Source of the DNA: Bigelowiella natans CCMP2755
Taxonomy: Eukaryota; Cercozoa; Chlorarachniophyceae
Reading direction: 5' to 3'
Length of the DNA stretch: 20,000 bases
Assembly (NCBI GenBank): GCA_000320545.1
Contig: ADNK01002491.1
Location: 1 to 20,000, forward strand
This document shows positions 1 to 11,500 of the stretch, one piece after another. A program made the position numbers and the translations under genes. Numbering within the stretch: position 1 is the first letter of the stretch; every line of letters starts with the position of its first letter. The notes below the pieces were generated by a model, which made no database searches, was not told the origin of the DNA, and worked only from the letters and a program-made list of their open reading frames with translations.

Positions 1-32
1 CTCTCTCTCTCTCTCTCTCCCTCTCTCTCTCC
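1..32. repeat. CT microsatellite at the left edge
   Basis: A CT dinucleotide tract, slightly interrupted, followed by C-rich sequence and an AG at 69-70. It looks like the pyrimidine tract of an intron 3' end, so the Rab gene that follows may have an exon to the left of the window. Confidence 0.85.
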
Positions 33-72
33 ATCCCCCTCCCCACATTTGTAATGTGTATAATTTTCAGCG

Positions 73-502
73 ATGGGGATTGATCTGGGGAATCTGGACG
101 ACGAAGAAGAAGACAACGACGACGAGAACGATCCATCTAAGGCATCGCAAGCTAATACGCCACACGCAGCCGACACTTCAAATACTCTAAAGAAGACGAC
201 TACGAGTATCGTCACCACGAAGGAAGTTGATGGAGATGTTAAGACTACCAAGGAGGTATTTGTCGCATATTTATCCCTCTAGTTATGTGAAATGGCAATG
301 TTGTTTCATTTGGGCATCATCAGTCGAGATTCATTGTATAATTCTTCTCGATCGGTGTTTGAAAGGATGGACCTTCCAAAAAAGACGCTGCTGCTGAGAC
401 AGCAGCTCCAAAGACAACGGCAGCAACACCGCTATCAGGAGACGTAGGCAATATGGTCGGCCATGACAATTACAAAACCATACTGTGATACTCATAGTTT
501 CG

Positions 503-539
<37 letters not shown>

Positions 540-2336
540 GATCACTGCCATAATGATAATCATCAATTAGAGCCGTGAGCAGTTACTTGAAAAGATGAAA
601 GCCCTCCAAGAGCAGCACAATCAGCTTAAGAAAACGCTATCGGAGGTGGTTATAGAAGTAGAAGTAGCACCTGTGAGTTAGTGGATGGCTTGCTGAAGAA
701 GCTGAGAACTACTATGTCATTGTTATGTCTACTCTTGAGCCTTGTCTTTGCGTGAGTGTGTGTGTGTGTGTGTGTGTACGTGTGTGTACGTGGAATACAA
801 CAAAGCGATAAGGATTAGATGTGACTTGCTTGCCGCTGCTAATAAGATGAAACTATTCAATTCAGAATCAGATCGAAACAAACGAATCGGCCTCGAACCC
901 TCGCTTCAGTGCTCCGGCAAGGACAACAGCAGCAGCAGCAGTAGGAAAAACAGACACAAAACAGCCGGAAAAGATGCCGTCTGTAGTCAAACGCCGGGGA
1001 AGGTCAAAAAAATTTCATAATCGAAAATCAATTTTATGTCGAAATTCATTAATGAAAACATAAATTTCCTGCAGGTGCTGTTGTAACTCTGTTGTATCGT
1101 TTTCCATGGAAACATGAATTAAATACTAGCACAAGCAAAACACACACTCTCTCTCACACACACACACACTACAGGAAGCGTGCCGTAAAGGTGATCGTAG
1201 TAGGAAACTCTAAGTGCGGCAAAACCTCCATCATCAATCGGTCGGTTTAAGAGAGTATGAGGAGGAGGAGGGAGGGAGGCATCTGAGATGACGGCATGAC
1301 AAGTGCAACGCGGAGAGCTAGAGGACTGTTTCAGCCTGATTGACTCCTTTTCTTCTTCTTCTCGCCCCTCGTTTTACCCCTTCTTCTACTCATTGCAATC
1401 CGTACCTTCATGACACTAATTATCCAACTTGTAATACTATTGAAGGTATGTCAAGAATGTGTTCTCGAATGAGTATAAGTACACAATCGGATGTGACTAC
1501 TCGATGAAGCAGGTGCTGCTACTAGTAACTGCATCGTTGCTGCTGTTGTTGCTGCTGCATGGCTTCCGCATGCATCTGAACGAATTGTGTCATCATCATC
1601 GTCATCACCATCATATCGCTGCTACGATGGCCAACCAACAGCTCGAGATGTAGTAATTACTCCATGGTGTTCATATCATTATCATCATTATTTTTATTAT
1701 CAAAGTTGCCATCATAATCATCCTTCATCGTTGCTTAGGTGCAAGTTACTCCTGACATCACGGTCCGCCTGCAGCTTTGGGATATAGCTGGGCAAGATCG
1801 ATTCATTCACCTCTCCCGTGCATTCTTCAAAAACTCCGCCGGAGCAATGTATGATCCCCCTCCTCCTCCTCCCCCCCCCTCCTTCGATCTCTACTACGGT
1901 GATGAAAAACAGCTGTAAATAAGTGAGAGGGCAGGAATATATCAAGCTCAACATCCTGCTTTCACCAATGAGCTGTCTTCTTTCCTCTGAGTAGTAGTAG
2001 TAGTAGTAGTATGCATCAGTCAATCAACCTATCACCAACAGCCCGCACTCAGCAACTAACACAGTGTGGTTATGTATTATTGCATGGCACTGCTGGTTCA
2101 AAACATACATCAGTCTCGTCTGCGATGTGACGCGACCAGCTACGATGGAGGCGCTGAGAAATTGGAAAGGCGAGTTGGACAAGGTTGATACTGTGTGAAA
2201 AGGAAGAGGGGGAGAGGGCTGTGTAAATGTTTTATGTTTCTTCAACGACATAATCGTGATCATTCACACTGGTGAAGTATCATCAATCGGTTCTACCCAC
2301 CGCACTTATCACTGTGCTGTTGTTGCTGCTGATGCT

Positions 2337-2379
<43 letters not shown>

Positions 2380-2462
2380 CGCCTGCCTGCCTGCCTGCCT
2401 GCACATGTACGTCATCATTATGAGATGTGCATGGTGTAGTAGTAGTAGTAGTAGTAGTAGAA

Positions 2463-2494
<32 letters not shown>

Positions 2495-2935
2495 AATATT
2501 AAGGGGCTGATCGAGGAGGCGAAGGCTAAAGGTGTGTCCGTACCGGTGATCATGATCGCAAACAAGGTGGATCTGCTCCCTGATGTGCAGGTAATCATCA
2601 TCATAATACTAATACCTAAAATGGTAGGGGGGGGGGGGGGATGGCACAAAAAAAAAAAAGCTGGCATTCCTCTTCCAATCCATCTCACGGTTGCTGTTGC
2701 TGCTGCTGTTTTGATTGCTTACACGCACGCACGCACGCATGCACGCAGAAATCCATTGCTGTGGGTGCGGATGCGCAAAAGCTGTCGGAGGATATGAATC
2801 TCGATGGGTGGTTCATCGGATCGGCCAAAGCGGACGAAAAGATCACGGAAGCGATGATGTTCCTGCTCAAGAAGATTGTGGGAGTTGATTCGGTAGTGGT
2901 TAGATGTGGCAATATCATGTCGGAGTATACATATT

Positions 2936-2992
<57 letters not shown>

Positions 2993-3356
2993 TTTGCATC
3001 GGTATCATCCTTGTCAACATCGTCTTTGCCTGGATTGTAACCCTAATTTTTGGCAACAGGACAACGCAAAAACCGTCCCAAATCTGAAAGATGTCCCTGA
3101 TAAAGATGCAGCACCAGGAGCCCATCAGACTCCAGCAGCTGCTCAGAAACAACCCGTTGCTGCTGCTGCTGCTGGAGGAGGAGGAGAAGGAGCACGGAAA
3201 ACGCCAGGATCATCTTCGAAAAGGAAATTTAAGTTAAGACTACCAGGAAGTCGCCGCCAAACGCCGGAGAAGCAATCTGGATCGGCAACGACCATAGATC
3301 TCGCAAAGGGAAGGGATAGGAAAATGAAGAGAGAGAAAGAGTGCTGCATCGTATAA
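73..3356 (+). CDS. Rab32-type small GTPase with long N-terminal extension
   Basis: Proposed exons: 73-255, 366-443, 571-672, 866-1002, 1175-1240, 1446-1512, 1739-1848, 2114-2183, 2504-2590, 2749-2892, 3060-3356; 446 codons plus stop, with phase preserved at every join. Residues 1-166 are an extension: an acidic start (GNLDDEEEDNDDEND), a Lys/Thr/Ala-rich part and a coiled-coil-like stretch (REQLLEKMKALQEQHNQLKK). The G domain follows: P-loop GNSKCGKT (177-184), switch I near YKYTIGCDY, switch II WDIAGQDRF (225-233), NKVD (291-294) and SAK (325-327). The Ile in DIAGQ, where most Rabs have Thr, is typical of the Rab32/38/29 group. A basic, Ala/Gly-rich tail ends in CCIV, a prenylation-type end for membrane anchoring. 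Rab32 proteins act in traffic to lysosome-related organelles and mitochondria. An acceptor-like AG at 69-70 just before the ATG leaves open a further 5' exon outside the window. Sure of family; the extension exons are less certain than the G domain. Confidence 0.9.
503..540. repeat. TCA trinucleotide repeat in Rab intron 2
   Basis: About twelve uninterrupted TCA units lying just upstream of the exon that starts at 571. Confidence 0.9.
2341..2402. repeat. GT repeat followed by CCTG repeat in Rab intron 8
   Basis: A GT tract to about 2378 is followed by several CCTG units (2382-2402). The same intron (2184-2503) also holds GTA units (2437-2460) and ATG units (2464-2494) next to the exon at 2504. 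This intron is mostly simple repeats. Confidence 0.9.
2626..2748. repeat. G run, A run and ACGC repeat in Rab intron 9
   Basis: A run of about 14 G, then about 12 A, then ACGC units at 2721-2746, ending at the CAG acceptor of the exon at 2749. Homopolymer lengths may be assembly-sensitive. Confidence 0.85.
2939..2988. repeat. TA microsatellite in the last Rab intron
   Basis: An uninterrupted TA tract of about 48 bases within intron 2893-3059. Confidence 0.92.
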
Positions 3357-3469
3357 GTCACAGCTATCAGTAACATTATAATACCACGCACATTCGCCCC
3401 TTTTCTCACTCAGCACGACCTCTCTCACAGTGTATTATTCACTGTCGTCAATGAGTTATGCAAAGACGA

Positions 3470-3473
<4 letters not shown>

Positions 3474-3504
<31 letters not shown>
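3474..3504. repeat. GA microsatellite downstream of the Rab gene
   Basis: About 15 GA units roughly 120 bases past the Rab stop codon, probably 3' UTR or spacer. Confidence 0.88.
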
Positions 3505-3505
<1 letters not shown>

Positions 3506-3839
3506 AAGTCGAGTACTCCTAACTAATCCCTGCCCTCACCCATCGATATTTTGAAAACTGCTTGCCCATTCCCATCTCCTCTAAGCTACCAGAGGAGACG
3601 ATAGAGCTGCATGTCTGTTGCATGCACGTGACCATCGATATCATTCATTTGCTCTCGATCAGTCCTGTAGTTGTCTTGTACCCTCCCTAGGGTATCTATT
3701 TGACGAATGTATCATGTGAAATACCCATTTTCTCATCATGATTTACAAGAATTCATCCACGTTAACTTCACGTATAATGATAGAACTGAAAGCATAAGAT
3801 ATCCTGCACCGCTATTCTAGTATTGTGCGCTGCAGACCA

Positions 3840-5370
3840 GCTAGCCATCTCTAGAACTCTATATTACTGAAGCGCGCAGCGCGGGCATTGCTAGATTGTT
3901 ACGCACACGTCCTAGACGTCACTCTATGAACAAACGTCTAGAACGTGCTTGCTGACAATTACATATTTGTACGTAGGAATAATTCGAATTACTATAAAGC
4001 ATGATGATAGTCGACGACGAATTCGCATCGCAGCTCTAGAATCGAAGCTATAGAAGTGCTACTCAGAGTCCCCTCTAGCCCTGGTCTAGCAGCTAGCTAG
4101 CAGCTAGCTATTGACTATTGACATTAACGACAGGCACCGCTAGTACTAGCTAGCTAGAGTAGGTAGTAGACAGCTCGCTAGCTCGCTCCGTCCGTATATA
4201 GCGTGCTAGTGTGTACTAATCTAGTAATGCATGCAGTGCTAGAGTGCTAGAGTGTGCTAGCTAGCTAGTGTGGCTTGATGCCATGGAATTCCCCATAGCA
4301 GCAGCTAGCTAGTTTGTTAGTCTGGCTAGCTAGCTAGCTAGCGCAGAGCTATCTATCTAGTCACATTAGTCTAGTAGTCTAGCTAGCTCTAGCTACTAGC
4401 TCTAGCTAGCTAGTACGTAGAGTGCGCTATGCGCGCGCGCTGCATCTAGCTAGTAGGCACATCCAGTGACAGTCGGCAGCTAGCTTGCTATAGCTTGCTA
4501 CATGATTGTCTACTCTAGCTCTAGAGCTAGCTAGTGCTAGTCATGGTGATGCTAGAATGCAACAACGCTATGACGCTAGAACGTCTCGCTATCATTGCTA
4601 GCTACACTAGTACAAATCATTCATCTAGCAGTCTAGTCTAGTAGTACTTGAGTGTAGTTGTCTAGCTAGCTAGCCAAGCTAGTGAGTCCTAGCTAGCTAG
4701 CTAGCTAGTCATAGCAGACATCTCTAGATCTGCAATCATCCTAGCATCTAGCCATCATTCTAGTCTAGCTAGCTAGTAGTCATTGCATGCTAGAATGCGT
4801 CTTGCATCTAGCTCTGGCTAGCTGGAGCTCTAGCATGGCTAGATGGAGCCAACTAACAAAGTCTAAATCTATGGATCTAGCTAGCTAGAGATGTCCATGC
4901 TAGCTAGCTCTAGCTAGCTAGAATGTGCACATCTAGACATGCTAGCTAGCTAGCGTACATGCGCGTACATGCTAGCTAGCTAGACAGCTAGCTAGCTAGA
5001 CAGCTAGCTAGCTAGACAGGCTTGAGGCTGAGATAGCTGAGGCTAGCTGCTAGCTAGGAACAGCTCGTGAAAACATGAACCCTAGACAGCCTCTAGCTAG
5101 CTAGCTAGCTAGGCTCTAGTAGCTAGGGAGGCCTGGCGGACGTCTGCTATGCATCGCTAGATCGCACAGACGACGCATGACACTGCAGACACATCAGTCA
5201 GACATTCGACACATCTAGACATGCATGGTAGCACTTAGCATGTGCTAGTGCTCATAGCTAGCAGCAATGCTCTCGCTAAGATTTTCAATTAAATGCGACG
5301 ACCGACAGGTGTGCTGCTGAAGCTAGAAAGTCTAGCTAATGTGATTCTTGAGACACATCTAGACATGTAA
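3840..5370. repeat. CTAG-saturated spacer block
   Basis: By my hand count, 4081-5160 contains about 100 CTAG tetranucleotides, against about 4 expected at random. They occur singly (TCTAGA, GCTAGA, GTCTAGT) and in runs of two to five (CTAGCTAGCTAG). The runs are scattered in otherwise varied sequence and do not form one clean tandem array. CTAG is its own reverse complement, so the enrichment is the same on both strands. No open reading frame, terminal repeats or transposase was seen. Confidence 0.85.
4972..5019. repeat. Three perfect 16-bp tandem repeats
   Basis: The unit ctagctagctagacag is repeated three times without a mismatch inside the CTAG block. This is the most regular array in the block and suggests local tandem duplication as one way the block grows. 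Confidence 0.9.
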
Positions 5371-5500
5371 GCTGGAAAAAGCTAGACATTGGGACATGCT
5401 GCCCAGTTTAAAAGTTACATCTTTACATACACGCATCCAATGATGCGATCTAGACGATTTGACTAGATAAACACACGAATATATATGCGTGTAATAAATA

Positions 5501-5502
<2 letters not shown>

Positions 5503-5556
<54 letters not shown>
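5503..5556. repeat. TA microsatellite in the spacer
   Basis: An uninterrupted TA tract of about 54 bases, just right of the CTAG block. Confidence 0.93.
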
Positions 5557-5559
<3 letters not shown>

Positions 5560-6025
5560 ACATTTCAACCATAAAAACTTTCCTGTGTGCTTCCAAATAG
5601 ATGTAATCAGTCTACTCATTACAGCAGCTGATGCTATGTATTATTAAATGCGACGACGACGACGATGATTATAATGTGAATTCTCCACTTCTATCCAGTT
5701 TGGAAGCCCTTCCGAAAATCTCTTCCAGATTTGACCTATTGGTTTAATGATGCCGCATCAAATACGATAATTTCAATGAGCATCACGTCAAGAACAATAA
5801 AAGCTTGTCTTCAGCTGCGCTGAGTTCGCCCAATAACCGACAACATGCGACATTGTAGGCGCCCACATCGAACGATCAGGGTCATTGCATTATATTTTGT
5901 GTATTCAATAGTCTATCCTTAATTACACCTACTTCCCCACACTAAAACCCCCTAACTATTTATTTAAACGTGTTATACGTGTATTTTGGCACAGGCAGGT
6001 CTCCAAGATGTGACGAATAAGATAC

Positions 6026-6049
6026 TTAGTGTAGTAACGATAGTTGTGC

Positions 6050-6082
<33 letters not shown>

Positions 6083-6405
6083 AAAGAAGTAGTCGTGGTA
6101 GTACTTCTCGCTGAGAGATTTTAGCTTTTCTTCATAGAATTCCACCGAAGAGGACGGAAATGGCACGCGCCTTGATTCGATCACATCAGAAGCCATCACC
6201 AACATAGAAGGCATGTTAAGGGAGAGTAGGGAGTACTACACATAATGACAGATATTAAGCTACTTCCTTTGTTTTGACTATCATCACCATCAACACCACC
6301 ATTTTCGTTTAATATAGTTATGAATATTCGTGTACTCGTCTTCATCATTTTTTGAACGCAATGATAGTAGCATAATTATTAGTTGTAGTAGTCGTAGTAA
6401 AGCTC

Positions 6406-6441
<36 letters not shown>

Positions 6442-6682
6442 ACTGATCATATCTATTCACCTTGCAGCAGCAGCAGCATCAGCAGCATCGGCAGCAGATA
6501 TAGCAGCAGCAGCATCATGATCAGGCTGCCATCCTAGGAGAAAATATAGAAGCCAAAGTGATGATATTTAGGAATGAATGAATGAAGGGCCACTAAGGGA
6601 CGAATCAACCATGGCTGAAAGGCGTGTAAGTGGAAGAGGAGGAGGTGGAGGAGGAGGAGGAAGCTGGAGAAGGAGAGAGGGA

Positions 6683-6722
<40 letters not shown>

Positions 6723-7234
6723 AATGGATCCATCGATCTTTATTGCATAATGAAAGTTGCAATGTCCGAGGTGAGCATCAATATGCATCATCGTACATAC
6801 CATTTGCTGCTGTCGCCCCCTCGTAATTATCATCAGCAGCTACTGTCGTGACTTTGGCAGCCGCAGCAGCTGTACGTCTTTCTAGAACCGCACTTCTTCG
6901 CAATGCCTTGGCCTTAAGCTAAGATTGTTGATAAGGAGGAGGGGGAGGAAAGGAACATGATAATTCGTTCCATCACCACCACCACCACTATCATCATCAT
7001 TATCACCACTGTCATCATCATCATCATCATCGTCGTCGTCGTCGTCGTCGTCGCTAGAAGTGAATCGGTAAATGCGCTTTTTTACCACTATTACAACGAA
7101 AACAACAACAACTACTACTACTACTACTAGAATGAAGGAGAATTACCCGTCTTTCTCTCTCCTCTTGAATTCTCCTCTGAATACATATTTGTGCATCACC
7201 ACCACACAGTACATTATTGTATGCTGCATTTGTG

Positions 7235-7273
<39 letters not shown>

Positions 7274-7366
7274 CGATTAGTGGCACTACTACTTACTCGG
7301 TTCTCCTCCACTGCCCTCTCTTTCATCTGCATCTTTTTCATCTTCAATTTTTGTTCGGCCTTGTAT

Positions 7367-7404
<38 letters not shown>

Positions 7405-7832
7405 GCAAAGAGATATCATTGCCGTTAATCTACAAAAAGATCCAAAGTTGCTGAGCAAAGAAGGAAAGAGTAAGGCGAGGAAGGGGGGGGGGGGGAGCGA
7501 TAGGCACCTGCAACTTCCTAAGATTCTCCTCGAATCGAGTGAGTTTCGGCGAGGGAGGGCGGAATGATGCCCTCTTAGCTTTCTTGTTATTGTTCTTCTT
7601 TTTAGTGGTGGTGGTGGTGGTAATGGTAGTCTTCTTCTTCTTCTTCTTTTTCTTCCCGCTGCTGTTGGTATTGTTGGTGGTGTAGGTATTAAGGCCTCCT
7701 TTCAAAGCAACCGTTGCAGCAGCAGCAGCAGCAGCAGCTCGTGTGTTGTAATAGCTACTTGTCGTGGCAATGGTTTGCCTCCTCTGCAAAGACGAAGAAA
7801 AAGAAGAAGAAGAAGAAATGACGATATATATA

Positions 7833-7898
<66 letters not shown>

Positions 7899-8482
7899 TA
7901 TAGGTTGGGTATGAACCATCATCATGTAAACATCATCACCATCACCATCATCATCATCATCATCATCATCATCATTATCACTATCATCATTATTATCATT
8001 TTCTTCGTGGTGGTTGTAGATACACTGCTGTAAGCGAGAGACCACATTCCACGACGGACAAATAACACTCACACTCACACTCACACCCACACTCACACTC
8101 ATACACTGGAGCTTAAATTTTATACACCATCATCAATTCTTATTAACACCCTCGTCGTTGGGATTCGGTGGGAAGGCTTGTAGTTGTTCTTCTTCTTCTT
8201 CTTAATCGTTTGCTGCAGCTGCTGTTTCTTGTTCTTGCTCTCATCACTGGAAAAACGATGATAATTCTCCGTTTCCTTCTCCCTTCTTCTCTCCTCATCG
8301 TCTTCCTCCGTCGTCTCCTCCTCCTCTGCATCCCCGCCATGCCATGCCCTTTCCCCGCGGCGGTTAAGAATTGACGACATGCGGCGTTTCGCTCCATCTT
8401 TTAACGCCAAAAGTCGGCCAACGGAGGGTGGTAGGAGAATAACAGCAAACCAGAATATACAGGACGAATTTGTGTAAATATA

Positions 8483-8561
<79 letters not shown>

Positions 8562-11500
8562 TCATTCCGGATTGATCTCCCTCCTTCCCCCCTTCCCCTT
8601 CCTTCTTATCTCCCCCCACCTCTTTGGTTCCTCGTGTTTGATGCTGATGATGAAGGGGGATTCGAAGCTACGACAGGAGAGTGGAGTGAGGGCTTGGGCT
8701 TCAGAATGGCCGTTCTCATCAGTGAATGACCAGCAGACGTGTGTGGTGGAGAACAGGCCGTCGACTGCTGCCTCATTCCCGCGCCGCCCTTGATTTTGTA
8801 GCGGAAAAAAGAAGTTTATTGTAATGTTTGAAAGTAGCCATGATTATTGTATGGTGCTGAGTAGTAGTAGAAGTAGTTGTAGTAGTATCATATTCGCATT
8901 CTATTATACGTCCTACACTCCCATGATTGCATATGTTCCATGCTTAAAATAGTGTAAAGAGAAGCAAATTGGTGTAGGGTGTTGTTGTACAATCACTATT
9001 ATTATTACTATCATTATTATGGTAATCATCATCGTCATCATCGTCATCATCGTCATCTTCGTCATCATCATCATCATCATACCCAATACCACCATGATCC
9101 TCACAACAAAATTCATTAGACTGCGACACCACCACCACCACCACTCACCTTCTCATTATGATGGTTCTTCTTCGCCGTTGTCGCGTGGGCTGTCCCCTCT
9201 CCACCCTTCTTCTCCTCCTCCTCCTCCCCGCTCTCTACGCCTTCCCCCTGCGCACCCATCCATGCAAACCGGCTGCCACGCCCCCCCCCCATGTTCTTTT
9301 TCTTCTTTGCGGTCGTCGTCGTCGTCGTCGTCTTGTTAGTGACCTCGACCTTGGGTGACGAGAGCAGTAGTAAATCTTCATCGCTTAATAATGCGTTGGA
9401 GAAAGCTGCGTGGAATGAAGACAGGCCAGCACCGTCGATATTTCCATTATCGTCGTTATCGTCGTCATCATCGCCAACACCGCGGTTGGCCCGAACCCTC
9501 CTCGTTGGTTGCTGCTGCCGCTTATTTTAGAAAGGGGAAGGAGGACAATACGAATGGCAATGCTTTGTATAAATGAAACGGAGGCAGGGATGGCAGTAGT
9601 AGGGTATGCGCTGCGAGAGAACGGAACTTGGAATTGTGAGTATTATGATTTTTATCATTATTAATATTATTACTATTACTATTATGAATCCCTGTAGTGC
9701 TACTCAAACATGATATATTATAATATTTCCTTATCGATCTATAACTACGATAGTTGTAGCAGTTGTGTTTGTCAAAATCGTGATCAAACCTGGTCCGCTA
9801 AGCCCATCATCCTCCTCCTCCCTCCTTGCACCTCCTTCGTCTTCCTTTCCCCGCTGCTGCCACCGTTAGCAGCTGCTGCTCCCTCAGTCTGCTGCTGCCC
9901 CTGCTCGTCCTCCGCGACGTCCATGCCCACATCACGAAGATCCACATGTTTCTTCATGGTTTCGGCAAGGGGGTCGGCAGAACGCTGAAAAGGGACATTG
10001 GGGGCACTGTCGGGAGTGATTTTCATCGTTTCTGCGAGAGAATTTACGATAACAGCAGGGCCGGGAGGAGGAGGAGAGGAAGAAGAAGATGCTGCCAAAA
10101 TCGCAGCCTCTTCAGCTATGGATCCACCTGCCAAGGCAGGAGTTGTCGCTGTTGCGACTGCTGTACCTCCTCCTCCTCCTCCTCCTTCTCCTCCTCTTCT
10201 GCCACCAGGTGTCGGCGTTGTGGGCACATTTGCATCGGAATAGAAGAAGCGTCTCGCACTTGCATCCTCCTTTGTCGATGACCCGACCCCGTGCACCGCT
10301 CTCTCTGCCTGTGTGGGAAGAGGCGAAAAAGTCTTGCTCTCCTGGAGGTATGAGGGGGGACTGTCCTCCGGAAACTCGTTCTTTTAAAGAGAGATAACAA
10401 CAATAATAGTATTATTAAAATAGTAGCAGTGGATGAAACATCATTATACAGAGAGGTCCTGTTGGCAGGAAGAGTTCTATTTTTTTATTGTAATGTTAAT
10501 GTTCATCTTCTATGCATTGGTCATCATCACAGAGTGATAAACCATAATCATCAACATATTCCTCATTATCATGGTTAGGCTATGAAGAAACAGACAACAA
10601 GCACCGAGGTTTTACCCGCAGCTGCTCTAGAATATTTTGGTGCTCCTTCGTGAGGCGGGTCATGGAGAACGGGCTGCTGGAGCTGATGAATATGATTATT
10701 TCGAGGATGATAAGCACACGGAAAGGACGATCATAAACATGATCCAACCACAGCAGTAAATACCTCTGTGCGGTGGTCGATGTATACGGGCCCCCACCCG
10801 CTCCAGCAACTCCTTGTTCGTATTTTTCTTTCTGTTCTCCTTCCTTCTGTTTCTTCGACAATGTTTCAGAGGGGGGGCTAGCATCGGCTAAATGTAGATG
10901 GCGTACGGGGGAACAATCATTTCCAGCCCTTTGTCTTCTTCTTCTTTTCTCATCTGAATTCTTGGTGATAACAGGTGGCGGTTCTGAGGCTGTGCCCCTT
11001 CGTATCCGTTCTAAGTTATAAGCCTGCATATGTTTGAAACGAGAGGAAGGACAGTGAAAGATTTCAACAATTACGGCATCGCTGCTGGGTTCTATTCACG
11101 TGTCCTTGCCATCAAAAATGACAATGCAAGGTGATTAGAGGACCTCAGAAGGAAGCGGCGATCGGCTGTATATGTTTCTTCGCACCGAGCTGTGTTGAGA
11201 GGAGTCCGCGTTGGCACTCGGTTGCTCTCTACAAGGTGGAATTTTGAGAGGGATGCCGCACGAAGAAGTAGAAGCAGTGGCAGGTAGTATCAGCATTTCA
11301 TTCATATGAAAGGACATTTGTGGGTGCACATGTACTGTACCTTTTCCCAAAACGTTTGGAGTCGTTTTGGATGCTGCTTTTGCCACTGTTCTTCGAGTTG
11401 AAACGACTTCTGCGAGAGGAAGCTGGTTGGGGAGTTATGGGTTGCCATTCACGTCTAGGGGGCCTGTAGCCCGCTATCCCTTCGCCTTGGCGATGAATCT

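Larger units (their letters stand above)
3357..5972. other. Tail-to-tail spacer between the Rab and 17-exon genes
   Basis: No convincing exon is visible on either strand. The left part holds the Rab 3' flank and a GA repeat. The middle (about 3840-5370) is the CTAG-rich block described separately. A long TA tract lies at 5503-5556, and 5640-5970 looks like ordinary unique spacer. The short open frames here are repeat-driven. Confidence 0.7.

Noticed and set aside
742-1020. Plus-strand open frame starting in a GT repeat
   Set aside because: Its frame does not continue into the GTPase. A different frame of the same DNA (866-1002) joins both neighbours in phase.
2904-3059. Open frame through the TA tract before the last Rab exon
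   Set aside because: The translated Tyr/Ile repeat lies in an intron bounded by a donor at 2893 and an acceptor at 3058-3059.
3840-5370. CRISPR-like or transposon reading of the CTAG block
   Set aside because: No regular spacer-repeat periodicity, no terminal repeats or coding region, and the host is a eukaryote.
6578-6851. Plus-strand Glu/Arg and Gly-rich open frames
   Set aside because: They are products of the GA and GGA repeats in an intron of the minus-strand gene.
9019-10397. Several plus-strand open frames rich in Ile, Ser, Pro and Leu
   Set aside because: They are antisense to exons 7 and 8 and intervening introns of the minus-strand gene, whose phases and splice sites are consistent.
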